64,000 nucleotides of DNA from Nocardioides acrostichi. Its GTDB lineage: Bacteria > Actinomycetota > Actinomycetes > Propionibacteriales > Nocardioidaceae. The notes under the pieces were generated by a model, which was not told the origin of the DNA, did not search any database, and worked only from the letters and a program-made list of their open reading frames with translations. Of the stretch, positions 55,759 through 63,190 are shown in pieces. Position 1 is the first letter of the stretch, and each line of letters opens with the position of its first letter. The translations under genes and the position numbers were made by a program. The stretch is from NCBI RefSeq assembly GCF_015319165.1, contig NZ_JADIVZ010000009.1, positions 100,109 through 164,108 on the forward strand, read 5' to 3'.

Positions 55759-57960
55759 TCAGAGAGCCTCGATGGCCACCGGGATGCCGTTGAGCAGTGT
55801 CATGCCGGCGAGGAACTCGACGTCGTCGAGGTCGGCCGACGCCAGCAGGTTGGAGTTCGCTCCACCCGCCCCGTTGGCCCGGGTCCAACCGGCGTCGTGA
55901 CCCCAGCCGTGAGGGACGGCGATGGTGCCGGGGCGCACCTCGTCGGTGAGGCGGGCGACGGTGTCGATGGAGCCACGAGCCGCGCTGATGCGCACCTTCG
56001 CCCCCTCGACCAGACCCACCGCCTCGGCGTCGTCGGGGTGGATCCGCGCGGTGTGGACGCGCTGGCGGCCTCTCATGAGCGCGGAACTGTTGTGCATCCA
56101 GGAGTTCTGCGAGCGCATCTCACGCAGCCCGATCATCCGCAGCGGGAACGCCGGGTCGGGCTCCGCGTCGCGCCCGGCGCGTAGCTTCTCCCACTCCTCG
56201 ACCAGCTGCACCGGAGCGAGGTCGACCTTGCCGTGATCGTGACGCACCACCTCGGCCAGACGCCCGCCTTCGGGGCGCGGCAGCATCACCCCGCGCGGTT
56301 CCCGGCGCAGGCGCTTGAGGCTGACGCCGTCGCGACGCAGTCCGAAACGGTCGCCGTAGGGCCCGGTGCGCATGAGCAGGTCGACCAGGGTCCACGGCGT
56401 CGGGCCCCGCACCCCGAGGCGGCGGGCGAGCGCGCGCACCGGCCGGGTGAGCGTGGCCACGGGGCCGGGGAGGAAGAGGGTGAGTCCGGCCCGGCGCGCG
56501 ATCTCGTCGTAGACCTCCCATTCGAGGCGGGCCTCTCCTTCGGGCTCGAGCACGGCGTCGGCGTGCTGCACGTGCGGCCACGGCGAGGAGTTGACGACCG
56601 CGAACGGCACGTCGGCGCGCTCCAGCCAGGTGCGGGCGGGCAAGACGTAGTCGGCGTGCTTGTTGGTCTCGTTCACGTAGAGGTCGAAGGCCACGTGCAG
56701 GTCCAGCTGCCCCAGAGCCGCCTCGAGCCCGGCGCCGTCGGGGCCCGAGAGCACCGGGTTGCCGGCCAGGGTGAACAGCACGCGCAGCTGGTCGGGGCCG
56801 GGCGTGGTGATCTCCTCGGCCATGATGGCCGAGGGCCAGGTGCCCATCACGTCGGGGAAGCCGCCGATGCGCGAACGGGAGGCGTCGTAGGTCATCTGGC
56901 CCGCCCGCTCGGCCACCTCCTCGAAGGGGATCACCGGCGTCGAGAGCAGCGTGCCGCCGGGCCGATCGAGGTTGCCGGTGAGCAGCGTCAGCGCGTCGAT
57001 GAGCACGCTGATCAAGGTGGCGTGGCGGCCCAGGCAGGAGCCGGTGCGGCCGTACACGGCCGCGCGGGGCGCCGCGGCGAGGTCGCGGGCCAGCGAGCGG
57101 ACGTCGTCGGGGCTGACGCCCGTGCGCGCGGCGGTGGCCTCCGGCGAGAAGTCGGAGCACGCTGCCAGGAGTTCCTCCACACCGACCGCCTGGCGCTCGA
57201 CGGCGTCGCGGTCGAGGAGATCCTCGGCCCGCAGCACGTCGATCATCGAGGCGAGCAGGAGTGCGTCGGTGTCGGGGTTGACCGACACGTGCTCGAACGC
57301 CTTGGCCGTCTCGCTGCGCCTCGGGTCGACGCAGATCACCCGGCCGCCGCGGCTCACGATGTCGGCGAGCCGCTCCTTGGCCCGAGGCACGCGTACGCCG
57401 CTGCCGCGCGAGACCAGCGGGTTGGCGCCGATCATGAGCAGGAAGTCGGTCTCGGCCAGGTCCGGGAACGGCAGCTGCGCCAGCGTGCCGTAGAGGAGCT
57501 TGCTGGCCACGTAGCGGCTGTTGATGTCTTGGCTGCCCACCGTGTACTGGTGCGAGGTGCCGAGGGAGGAGACGAAGGCGCCTGACCAGATGGCGGCGGT
57601 GATGTTGAAGCCGGCCGGGTTGCCGAAGTACTGACCGACCGCCCCGCCTCCGTGCTCGTCGATCGTGGCCCGCAGGCGTGTGGCGATGTCGTCGAGGGCG
57701 TCGTCCCAGCTGACCTGCTCGAACTCGCCGGGGGCTCCTCCCGCGACTCGGCGCAGCGGGTGCAGCACCCGCTCGGGGTCGTACTGGATCTCCGGGAAGG
57801 CCAGGCCCTTCGGGCAGGCGTACCCGCGACTGAGCGGGTGGTCGCCGTCGGGTCGCAAAGAGGTGAGCCGGCCGTTCTCGACCGTGGCGATCATCCCGCA
57901 CAGCGGCTCGCAGATGCGGCAGTAGGTCGTGACCTCGCGGACGGAGGGGTTCGTGGCCAT
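55759..57960 (-). CDS. Molybdopterin oxidoreductase of the formate dehydrogenase/DMSO reductase superfamily
   Basis: 733 aa from the ATG at 57960. A [4Fe-4S] domain opens the protein: cysteines in TYCRICEPLCG and YACPKGLAFP, spaced C-x2-C-x3-C-x27-C. bis-MGD-binding segments follow (LLMIGANPLVSRGSGVR, YGRTGSCLGRH, TLAGNPVLSGPDGAG, GWGHDAGWTRANGAGGANSN). At the place where formate dehydrogenases have Cys/Sec, I read DINSR, so the metal ligand is unclear. No partner subunit gene adjoins. It is divergent from a crotonase, with a KstR-like operator between them. Confidence 0.85.
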   Translation of the reverse strand: MATNPSVREVTTYCRICEPLCGMIATVENGRLTSLRPDGDHPLSRGYACPKGLAFPEIQYDPERVLHPLRRVAGGAPGEFEQVSWDDALDDIATRLRATIDEHGGGAVGQYFGNPAGFNITAAIWSGAFVSSLGTSHQYTVGSQDINSRYVASKLLYGTLAQLPFPDLAETDFLLMIGANPLVSRGSGVRVPRAKERLADIVSRGGRVICVDPRRSETAKAFEHVSVNPDTDALLLASMIDVLRAEDLLDRDAVERQAVGVEELLAACSDFSPEATAARTGVSPDDVRSLARDLAAAPRAAVYGRTGSCLGRHATLISVLIDALTLLTGNLDRPGGTLLSTPVIPFEEVAERAGQMTYDASRSRIGGFPDVMGTWPSAIMAEEITTPGPDQLRVLFTLAGNPVLSGPDGAGLEAALGQLDLHVAFDLYVNETNKHADYVLPARTWLERADVPFAVVNSSPWPHVQHADAVLEPEGEARLEWEVYDEIARRAGLTLFLPGPVATLTRPVRALARRLGVRGPTPWTLVDLLMRTGPYGDRFGLRRDGVSLKRLRREPRGVMLPRPEGGRLAEVVRHDHGKVDLAPVQLVEEWEKLRAGRDAEPDPAFPLRMIGLREMRSQNSWMHNSSALMRGRQRVHTARIHPDDAEAVGLVEGAKVRISAARGSIDTVARLTDEVRPGTIAVPHGWGHDAGWTRANGAGGANSNLLASADLDDVEFLAGMTLLNGIPVAIEAL

Positions 57961-57970
57961 CGCCACATAC

Positions 57971-57990
57971 TGAAACACGTTCTAGTGTTT
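57971..57990. promoter_or_regulatory. KstR-like operator between molybdopterin oxidoreductase and crotonase genes
   Basis: 57971-57984 reads TGAAACACGTTCTA, which fits the KstR consensus TNNAACNNGTTNNA. An overlapping perfect inverted repeat AAACAC-N6-GTGTTT spans 57973-57990. It covers the -10 box TAGTGT of the crotonase gene. Confidence 0.6.
57983..57988 (+). promoter_or_regulatory. -10 box, leaderless promoter of the crotonase gene at 57996
   Basis: TAGTGT ends 7 nt before the ATG at 57996 and lies within the palindromic operator. Confidence 0.5.
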
Positions 57991-57995
57991 CGTCC

Positions 57996-58778
57996 ATGGT
58001 CCTCCAGATCCGCGACGAGCACCGGGTGCGCACGATGCGCCTCGACCGCCCCGAGGCGCTCAACGCCTTCAACGAGGCGCTCTACGACGCCACCGCACGC
58101 GCGCTGCGCGAGGCGGCCGACGACCCCGAGGTCGCCGTCGTGCTGCTCACCGGCAACGGGCGCGCCTTCAGCGCGGGCACCGACCTGCTCGAGATGCACC
58201 AGATCGCCACCGACCCCGACTTCCAGCGTGGCGAGTTCGGCTTCGTCGGCCTGGTCGATGCGCTGGCCGACTTCCCCAAACCGCTGGTGGTCGCCGTCAA
58301 CGGCATCGGCCTGGGCATCGGCTGCACGGTGCTCGGGTTCGCCGACCTGGCCTACATGTCGTCCGAGGCGCGGCTCAAGTGCCCCTTCACGTCGTTGGGC
58401 GTGGCTCCCGAGGCGGCGTCGTCCTATCTGCTCCCGCGCCTCGTGGGTCGCCAGGAGGCGGCGTGGGTGCTGTTGTCGGCCGAGTGGATCTCGGCGGCCG
58501 AGGCCCAGCGCATCGGGCTGGTGCGCCAGGTCTGCTCCCCCGACGAGCTGATGGCCACCGCGAGGGGGGACGCAGAGACGCTGGCGCGGCGTCCGATCTC
58601 GTCGTTGACGGCGGTCAAGCGCACCATGACCGAGCCGCTGCGCCACGCCATCGCCGAGGCGCGCGCACGGGAGAACGCCGCCTTCGCCGCGCTGATGGGC
58701 GGGCCGGCCAACCTCGAGGCCCTGACGGCCTTCGGCGAGGGCCGCGAGCCGGACTTCACCGGCATCCCCGGGGAGTAG
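57996..58778 (+). CDS. Enoyl-CoA hydratase/isomerase family protein
   Basis: 260 aa. Crotonase fold: RTMRLDRPEALNAFNEAL, VVLLTGNGRAFSAGTDLLEM, PLVVAVNGIGLGIGCTVLGF, and SLGVAPEAASSYLLPRLVG, which holds the second catalytic position. It likely hydrates or isomerises unsaturated acyl-CoA. It is controlled from a KstR-like site shared with the molybdopterin oxidoreductase and is followed after 107 nt by a wax ester synthase gene with a like site, so lipid or sterol breakdown and storage is the likely theme. Confidence 0.87.
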   Translation: MVLQIRDEHRVRTMRLDRPEALNAFNEALYDATARALREAADDPEVAVVLLTGNGRAFSAGTDLLEMHQIATDPDFQRGEFGFVGLVDALADFPKPLVVAVNGIGLGIGCTVLGFADLAYMSSEARLKCPFTSLGVAPEAASSYLLPRLVGRQEAAWVLLSAEWISAAEAQRIGLVRQVCSPDELMATARGDAETLARRPISSLTAVKRTMTEPLRHAIAEARARENAAFAALMGGPANLEALTAFGEGREPDFTGIPGE

Positions 58779-58845
58779 GCACCCGAAAGGGTGATCGATC
58801 CCACATCGGCGAGACCGTGCCCTACCGCCGGGTATCCCGTTGAAT

Positions 58846-58865
58846 AACTAGAACACGTTCTAGTT
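58846..58865. promoter_or_regulatory. KstR-like operator before the wax ester synthase gene
   Basis: AACTAGAACACGTTCTAGTT is a perfect 20-bp palindrome. Its core 58849-58862 is an exact TNNAACNNGTTNNA match. It lies 20 bp before the ATG at 58886. Confidence 0.7.
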
Positions 58866-58885
58866 GGACGACACCCGGAGACACC

Positions 58886-60295
58886 ATGACCGAGCAGGTC
58901 CACCGCCTCACCGGACCCGATGCGCTGATGCTGCACCTCGAGGACGACCAGACGCCGATGCACACCCTCAAGGTGGCCGTGCTCGACACCGCGCGGCTGT
59001 GCCGGGCGATCACACTCGCCGACCTGCACCGACTCGTGCCCGAGTACCTGGGCATCGCGCCCTGGACCACCCGTCGCTTCGCCACGGGCCGCGGCTACGG
59101 CGGCCGACCCTTCCTCGTCGACGCTCCCGTCGAGCTCGAGCACCACCTCGACGAGGTGCACGCCCCCACGCCCGACCGCGCCGGCCTGGACGCCGTCTGC
59201 GCCGATCTCGCCGAGCGTCGCCTCGACCGCGGGCGCCCGCCGTGGGCGATCACGCTCGTGCACGGCCTCGAGAACGGACGGCAGGCGCTCGTCGTACGGG
59301 TGCACCACGCCGTCGCCGACGGCCTGGCCGCCCTCAACACCTTCCTGGCGTTGACCACCGACTCCCCCGAGGTGCTGCCGGCCGGCGAGCGCGCGCGAAC
59401 CGCCTCCGCCGCGGCGACCACCGGCGCCGACCTGCGCCGGGCCGCCCACCAGGACCGGATGGCAGCTCGCGGCGGTCTGCCCGCCGCCGTTCGGGCGGCC
59501 CGGGCCTCGCGCCGGGTCAGTCGTGCCTATGCCGAGAAGGAGCTCGTTCCCGGCACACTCTCCGCGCCGCGCACCTCTTTCAACCGCAACGGCGGGGGCG
59601 AGCGCGTCTGCGCCTCCGGCGACCTCGATCTCGCGCTGGTCAAGCAGGTGGGCCGAGCCAGTGGCGCCACGCTCAACGGCGTCCTGCACGCCGCCATCGC
59701 AGGGGCCATGCGCGCCGAGTACACCGCGCGCGGCGACCGCACCGACGTGCCGGCAGTGGCGACGTTCGGCGTGGCCGACGACGTCAAGACCACGCGCACC
59801 AGCGGCAACCAGATCACCGCCGCCAGCGTGTACCTGCACGTCGAGGAGGCCGACCCGCTCGTGCGGCTGGAGCGCACCAGCCGCGCGTGCCTGCACGGGG
59901 TGGCGCTGCGACGTGAGCGCGGACCCGCACTGACCCGTGCGCTGGGCGACCTGGTGCCTCGGGTCGGGCCCTACCTGCGCACCGTCTTCGCGCACCGGCT
60001 GCCGCGCATCCTCAACAACATCACGACCGCCAACGTCCCGGGCCCCCGCACGCACCGGTTCGCGGGCCCGGTCGAGGTCGTCGACTGGATCTCCTACGCA
60101 GTCGCCGTCGCGCCGGCCGAGGTGAACCTCACCGTCTACTCCTACGGCGAGCGCATGACGATGGGCCTCGTGGCCACCCCCCGCTCGATGCCGGACCCGG
60201 CCGCCTTCCTGCGCCGCGTCGCCGAGGAACTCGACGTGCTGGCCGCCGCCGTCGGGCCGGTCGAGTCACCCGAGGGCCTGCTCGCCGTCTCCTGA
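58886..60295 (+). CDS. Wax ester synthase / diacylglycerol acyltransferase (WS/DGAT)
   Basis: 469 aa. It transfers acyl groups from acyl-CoA to alcohols or diacylglycerol to make storage wax or triacylglycerol. The catalytic HHxxxDG motif is present as HHAVADG near residue 147. The start HRLTGPDALMLHLEDDQTPM and the late ITTANVPGPRTHRFAGPVE are typical of the family. A GGAG lies 8 nt before ATG. It carries a perfect KstR-like palindrome in its promoter. Confidence 0.92.
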   Translation: MTEQVHRLTGPDALMLHLEDDQTPMHTLKVAVLDTARLCRAITLADLHRLVPEYLGIAPWTTRRFATGRGYGGRPFLVDAPVELEHHLDEVHAPTPDRAGLDAVCADLAERRLDRGRPPWAITLVHGLENGRQALVVRVHHAVADGLAALNTFLALTTDSPEVLPAGERARTASAAATTGADLRRAAHQDRMAARGGLPAAVRAARASRRVSRAYAEKELVPGTLSAPRTSFNRNGGGERVCASGDLDLALVKQVGRASGATLNGVLHAAIAGAMRAEYTARGDRTDVPAVATFGVADDVKTTRTSGNQITAASVYLHVEEADPLVRLERTSRACLHGVALRRERGPALTRALGDLVPRVGPYLRTVFAHRLPRILNNITTANVPGPRTHRFAGPVEVVDWISYAVAVAPAEVNLTVYSYGERMTMGLVATPRSMPDPAAFLRRVAEELDVLAAAVGPVESPEGLLAVS

Positions 60296-60339
60296 CCGCT
60301 CGCCCGGTCGGTGTCGGCGCGCGCGGGCACACTGGCGCC

Positions 60340-61851
60340 ATGCTGCTCGCCGAGATCGTCGCCTGCTCAGTGACCGTGAGTGCCACCCGCTCGCGCAAGG
60401 CGAAGGTCGAGGCGTTGGCCGCGCTGCTCGGCATCTGCCCCGAGTCGGAGCTGCCGATCGTCGCCTCGTACCTGGCCGGGTCACTGCGCCAGCGCCGCAC
60501 CGGGCTGGGCTGGCGCTCGGTGCGCGAGGTTCCCGCTCCGGCCGCGTCGGCATCGTTGGGCGTGCTCGAGGTGCACGAGGAGTTCGGGCGCATCGCAGGC
60601 CTCTCCGGTGTCGGGTCGGGCACGGCACGCGCCGAGGCGTGGAGGGCGCTGACGGCCCGCGCCACCGGCGAGGAGCAGCGGTGGCTCCAGGCCGTCGTCA
60701 CCGGCGAAGTGCGTCAGGGTGCACTCGACTCGCTGCTCCAAGAAGCCGTGGCATCGGCGGCTTCAGTGCCGCTGGCCGCGGTACGCCGCGCCGCGATGCT
60801 CACCGGCTCGACCGTGGCCGTCGTCGTCGACGCGCTCGTCGTCGGTGAGCCGGCGCTCGCCGCAGCCCGGCTGGAGGTGATGCGTCCCGTACAGCCGATG
60901 CTGGCGTCGTCCGCGCCCGATGTCGCGGCGGCACTCGAGAAGGTGGGCGGCGGGGTGGTCGCGGTCGACACCAAGCTCGACGGCATCCGCATCCAGGTGC
61001 ACCGCGACGGTAGCGGGGTCCGCATCGCCACCCGCAGCCTCGAAGACGTCACCGAGCGACTGCCCGAGGTCGTCTCGATCGCCCTCTCCCTTCCCGCCAC
61101 GAGCTTCGTGCTCGACGGCGAGGCCCTGGCGCTGGCCGACGACGGCCGCCCCCGGCCGTTCCAGGAGACCGCCTCGCGCACGGCACAAGCCACGGGCGTC
61201 TCGGTCACCCCGTACTTCTTCGACCTGCTGCACCTCGACGGCCGCGACCTGCTCGACGCACCCGGCCACGAGCGACTTGCGGCGCTGGAGGCCTTGGTAC
61301 CGGCACCGAACCTGGTGCCGCGCACCGTCACCGACTCGGCGGAGGTCGCGGCCGACTTCATGCGCGACGTCGTCGCGCGCGGGCACGAGGGTGTCGTGGT
61401 CAAGAACCTCGAGGCGCGCTACGAGGCCGGGCGCCGGGGAGCCGGCTGGGTCAAGGTCAAGCCCGTGCACACCCTCGACCTCGTCGTGCTCGCGGTCGAG
61501 TGGGGCTCGGGCCGACGCAAGGGCTGGCTCTCCAACATCCACCTCGGCGCGCGCGACCCCGACTCCCCCACCGGCTTCACGATGCTGGGCAAGACGTTCA
61601 AGGGCATGACCGACGAGATGCTCGCCTGGCAGACCGAGCGGTTCCTCGCACTCGAGACCTCGCGCGAGGGCCACGTGGTGCACGTGGAGCCGATCCAGGT
61701 GGTGGAGGTAACAATCGACGGGGTGCAGCGATCGAGCCGCTACCCCGGTGGGGTCGCACTGAGGTTCGCAAGGGTCGCCCGCTACCGAGACGACAAGCCA
61801 CCGAGCCAGGTGGACACGATCATTGAACTGCAACGCCGTTTCCGTGCTTGA
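60340..61851 (+). CDS. ATP-dependent DNA ligase
   Basis: 503 aa. The N-terminal ~180 residues are the DNA-binding domain (VTVSATRSRKAKVEALAALL). The adenylation domain has motif I DTKLDGIRIQVHRDG with the catalytic Lys, EGEAL-type motif III (FVLDGEALAL), and GHEGVVVKNLEARYEAGRRG. The OB-fold end contains KGMTDEMLAWQTERF. This is a LigB-type mycobacterial ligase, which seals nicks in repair. It may complement the stand-alone LigD polymerase at 31.3 kb. GC drops sharply just after its stop. Confidence 0.92.
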   Translation: MLLAEIVACSVTVSATRSRKAKVEALAALLGICPESELPIVASYLAGSLRQRRTGLGWRSVREVPAPAASASLGVLEVHEEFGRIAGLSGVGSGTARAEAWRALTARATGEEQRWLQAVVTGEVRQGALDSLLQEAVASAASVPLAAVRRAAMLTGSTVAVVVDALVVGEPALAAARLEVMRPVQPMLASSAPDVAAALEKVGGGVVAVDTKLDGIRIQVHRDGSGVRIATRSLEDVTERLPEVVSIALSLPATSFVLDGEALALADDGRPRPFQETASRTAQATGVSVTPYFFDLLHLDGRDLLDAPGHERLAALEALVPAPNLVPRTVTDSAEVAADFMRDVVARGHEGVVVKNLEARYEAGRRGAGWVKVKPVHTLDLVVLAVEWGSGRRKGWLSNIHLGARDPDSPTGFTMLGKTFKGMTDEMLAWQTERFLALETSREGHVVHVEPIQVVEVTIDGVQRSSRYPGGVALRFARVARYRDDKPPSQVDTIIELQRRFRA

Positions 61852-61860
61852 CTCTGTGAC

Positions 61861-62079
61861 ATGAATTCGGGGGCCGAAAAGACTAGACGGCGCAAACCAG
61901 ACTGGCGCGAGCTTTTGTATACGGTCCCATCTTTCGTAGTCATCTCGCTTTCTATGGCGTTTGCCTCAGACCACGATTGGCCCTGGTGGTTGACCATAAT
62001 CACTGCGACGCTTGGAGGCTTGACGGCCGGTAGTGTTTGCGCGGTATGCGTTGGACTGTGGAATAAGGCGGGAAGATGA
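61861..62079 (+). CDS. Small two-helix membrane protein of atypical base composition
   Basis: 72 aa, not recognised. A basic N-terminus (EKTRRRKPDWREL) is followed by two hydrophobic segments (LLYTVPSFVVISLSMAFA and WWLTIITATLGGLTAGSVCA). Codon use is unlike the ligase gene before it: many A- and T-ending codons and clearly lower GC. Its TGA overlaps the next ATG (ATGA). It looks like recently acquired DNA. Function unknown; a small membrane pair of this size could be a toxin, holin-like or signalling unit, but nothing selects among these. Confidence 0.55.
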   Translation: MNSGAEKTRRRKPDWRELLYTVPSFVVISLSMAFASDHDWPWWLTIITATLGGLTAGSVCAVCVGLWNKAGR

Positions 62080-62291
62080 CCCGCTCAAACGACAAGTGCA
62101 CGCTCCCAAGGCGAACGGCCGTTCTCGTCTTGCTGCTCTTCTATGGAATCGTGGTAGCGATAGGCATCATCGTGGGTCTATACGTCAATAACCCCGACGT
62201 GAAAGCTGTTGCCGTGTGCCTCCTGACACTCGGAACAATCTTTTTCTACCTGTACCTGCGTACCCGCATCGACCGAAGTCGCTGGCGCTAA
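62076..62291 (+). CDS. Second small two-helix membrane protein of atypical base composition
   Basis: 71 aa, not recognised. Two hydrophobic segments (AVLVLLLFYGIVVAIGIIVG and AVAVCLLTLGTIFFYLYL) and a basic end (RTRIDRSRWR). AAGG precedes the ATG by 7 nt. Low GC like its partner. The TAA stop at 62289-62291 is immediately before the first base of the IS element, so the IS inserted at the very end of this gene. Confidence 0.55.
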   Translation: MTRSNDKCTLPRRTAVLVLLLFYGIVVAIGIIVGLYVNNPDVKAVAVCLLTLGTIFFYLYLRTRIDRSRWR

Positions 62292-62970
62292 CCCCGATCG
62301 TTCACCGCGATTGGTGGTGTTCGGCGCGTAGAAACACCGAAGTGCCCTCTGGGCAGGGAAGACTTGGACTTGTCGAAGGTTCCAGGTCGCCCAGCGGAAG
62401 GCACTCGGTAGGTGGAGCGTACGTCGTGGTCTACGGGCTTGTCTGTCACGGCTGATGGGTGTCGGCGTGGTGGCCCACGCGGGCAGCGTCGCGACCCGGC
62501 TGTTGGCCGACCGAACGGGGCTGACCGGGGGGTTGTCGCAGGCGATGGCTCGCCGCAACTTCGTCCCGGTCCACGACCGGGGCCGAGTGCTGGTCGACGT
62601 CGCGGTGATGCTGGCTGATGGTGGTGAGGCGATCGCCGACATCGAGGTGCTGCGCCACCAGGTCGGGGTGCTCGGTCCGGTCGCATCGCCGCCGACGGTC
62701 TGGCGCACGCTGGACGAGGTCACCCCGGGGCGTTTGAAGAAGATCGCGACCGCGCGGGCCCGGGTCCGCCGACACGTGTGGTCCAAGGTTCCGGGCGGTG
62801 TGCCGGCCAGCAAGGTCGCCGGGACCGAGCTGGCCGAGGACATGATCGTGCTCGATGTCGACGCCACGATCGTGGTCAGCCACAGTGAGAAGGAGCAGGC
62901 GGCGCCCACGTTCAAGCGCACGTTCGGCTACCACCCGCTCGGCGTGTGGTGCGACAACACCACCGAGTTC

Positions 62971-63030
62971 CTTGCCGCCAAGCTCCTTGCCGCCAAGCTC
63001 CGTGCCGCCAAGCTCCGTGCCGGGAACGCT
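62971..63030 (+). repeat. 15-bp tandem expansion inside the transposase gene
   Basis: Three units of CTTGCCGCCAAGCTC type (third begins CG) and a diverged fourth encode LAAKL-LAAKL-RAAKL-RAGNA. The family normally has one unit before GNAGSN, so two units are extra. Confidence 0.8.
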
Positions 63031-63170
63031 GGATCGAACACCGCGGCCGACCACATCGAGGTTCTCACCGACGCGATCGCCCAGATCTCCGGCAGACACC
63101 GCCGCAAGCTGCTCATCCGTAACGATGGCGCTGGCGCCTCGCACAAGCTGTTGGACTGGCTCGCCGAACA

Positions 63171-63190
63171 GGACAAGGTAGGACAAGGTC
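63171..63190 (+). repeat. 10-bp tandem duplication in the transposase gene
   Basis: GGACAAGGTA is followed by GGACAAGGTC. The duplication is not a multiple of three and causes a frameshift. Confidence 0.85.
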
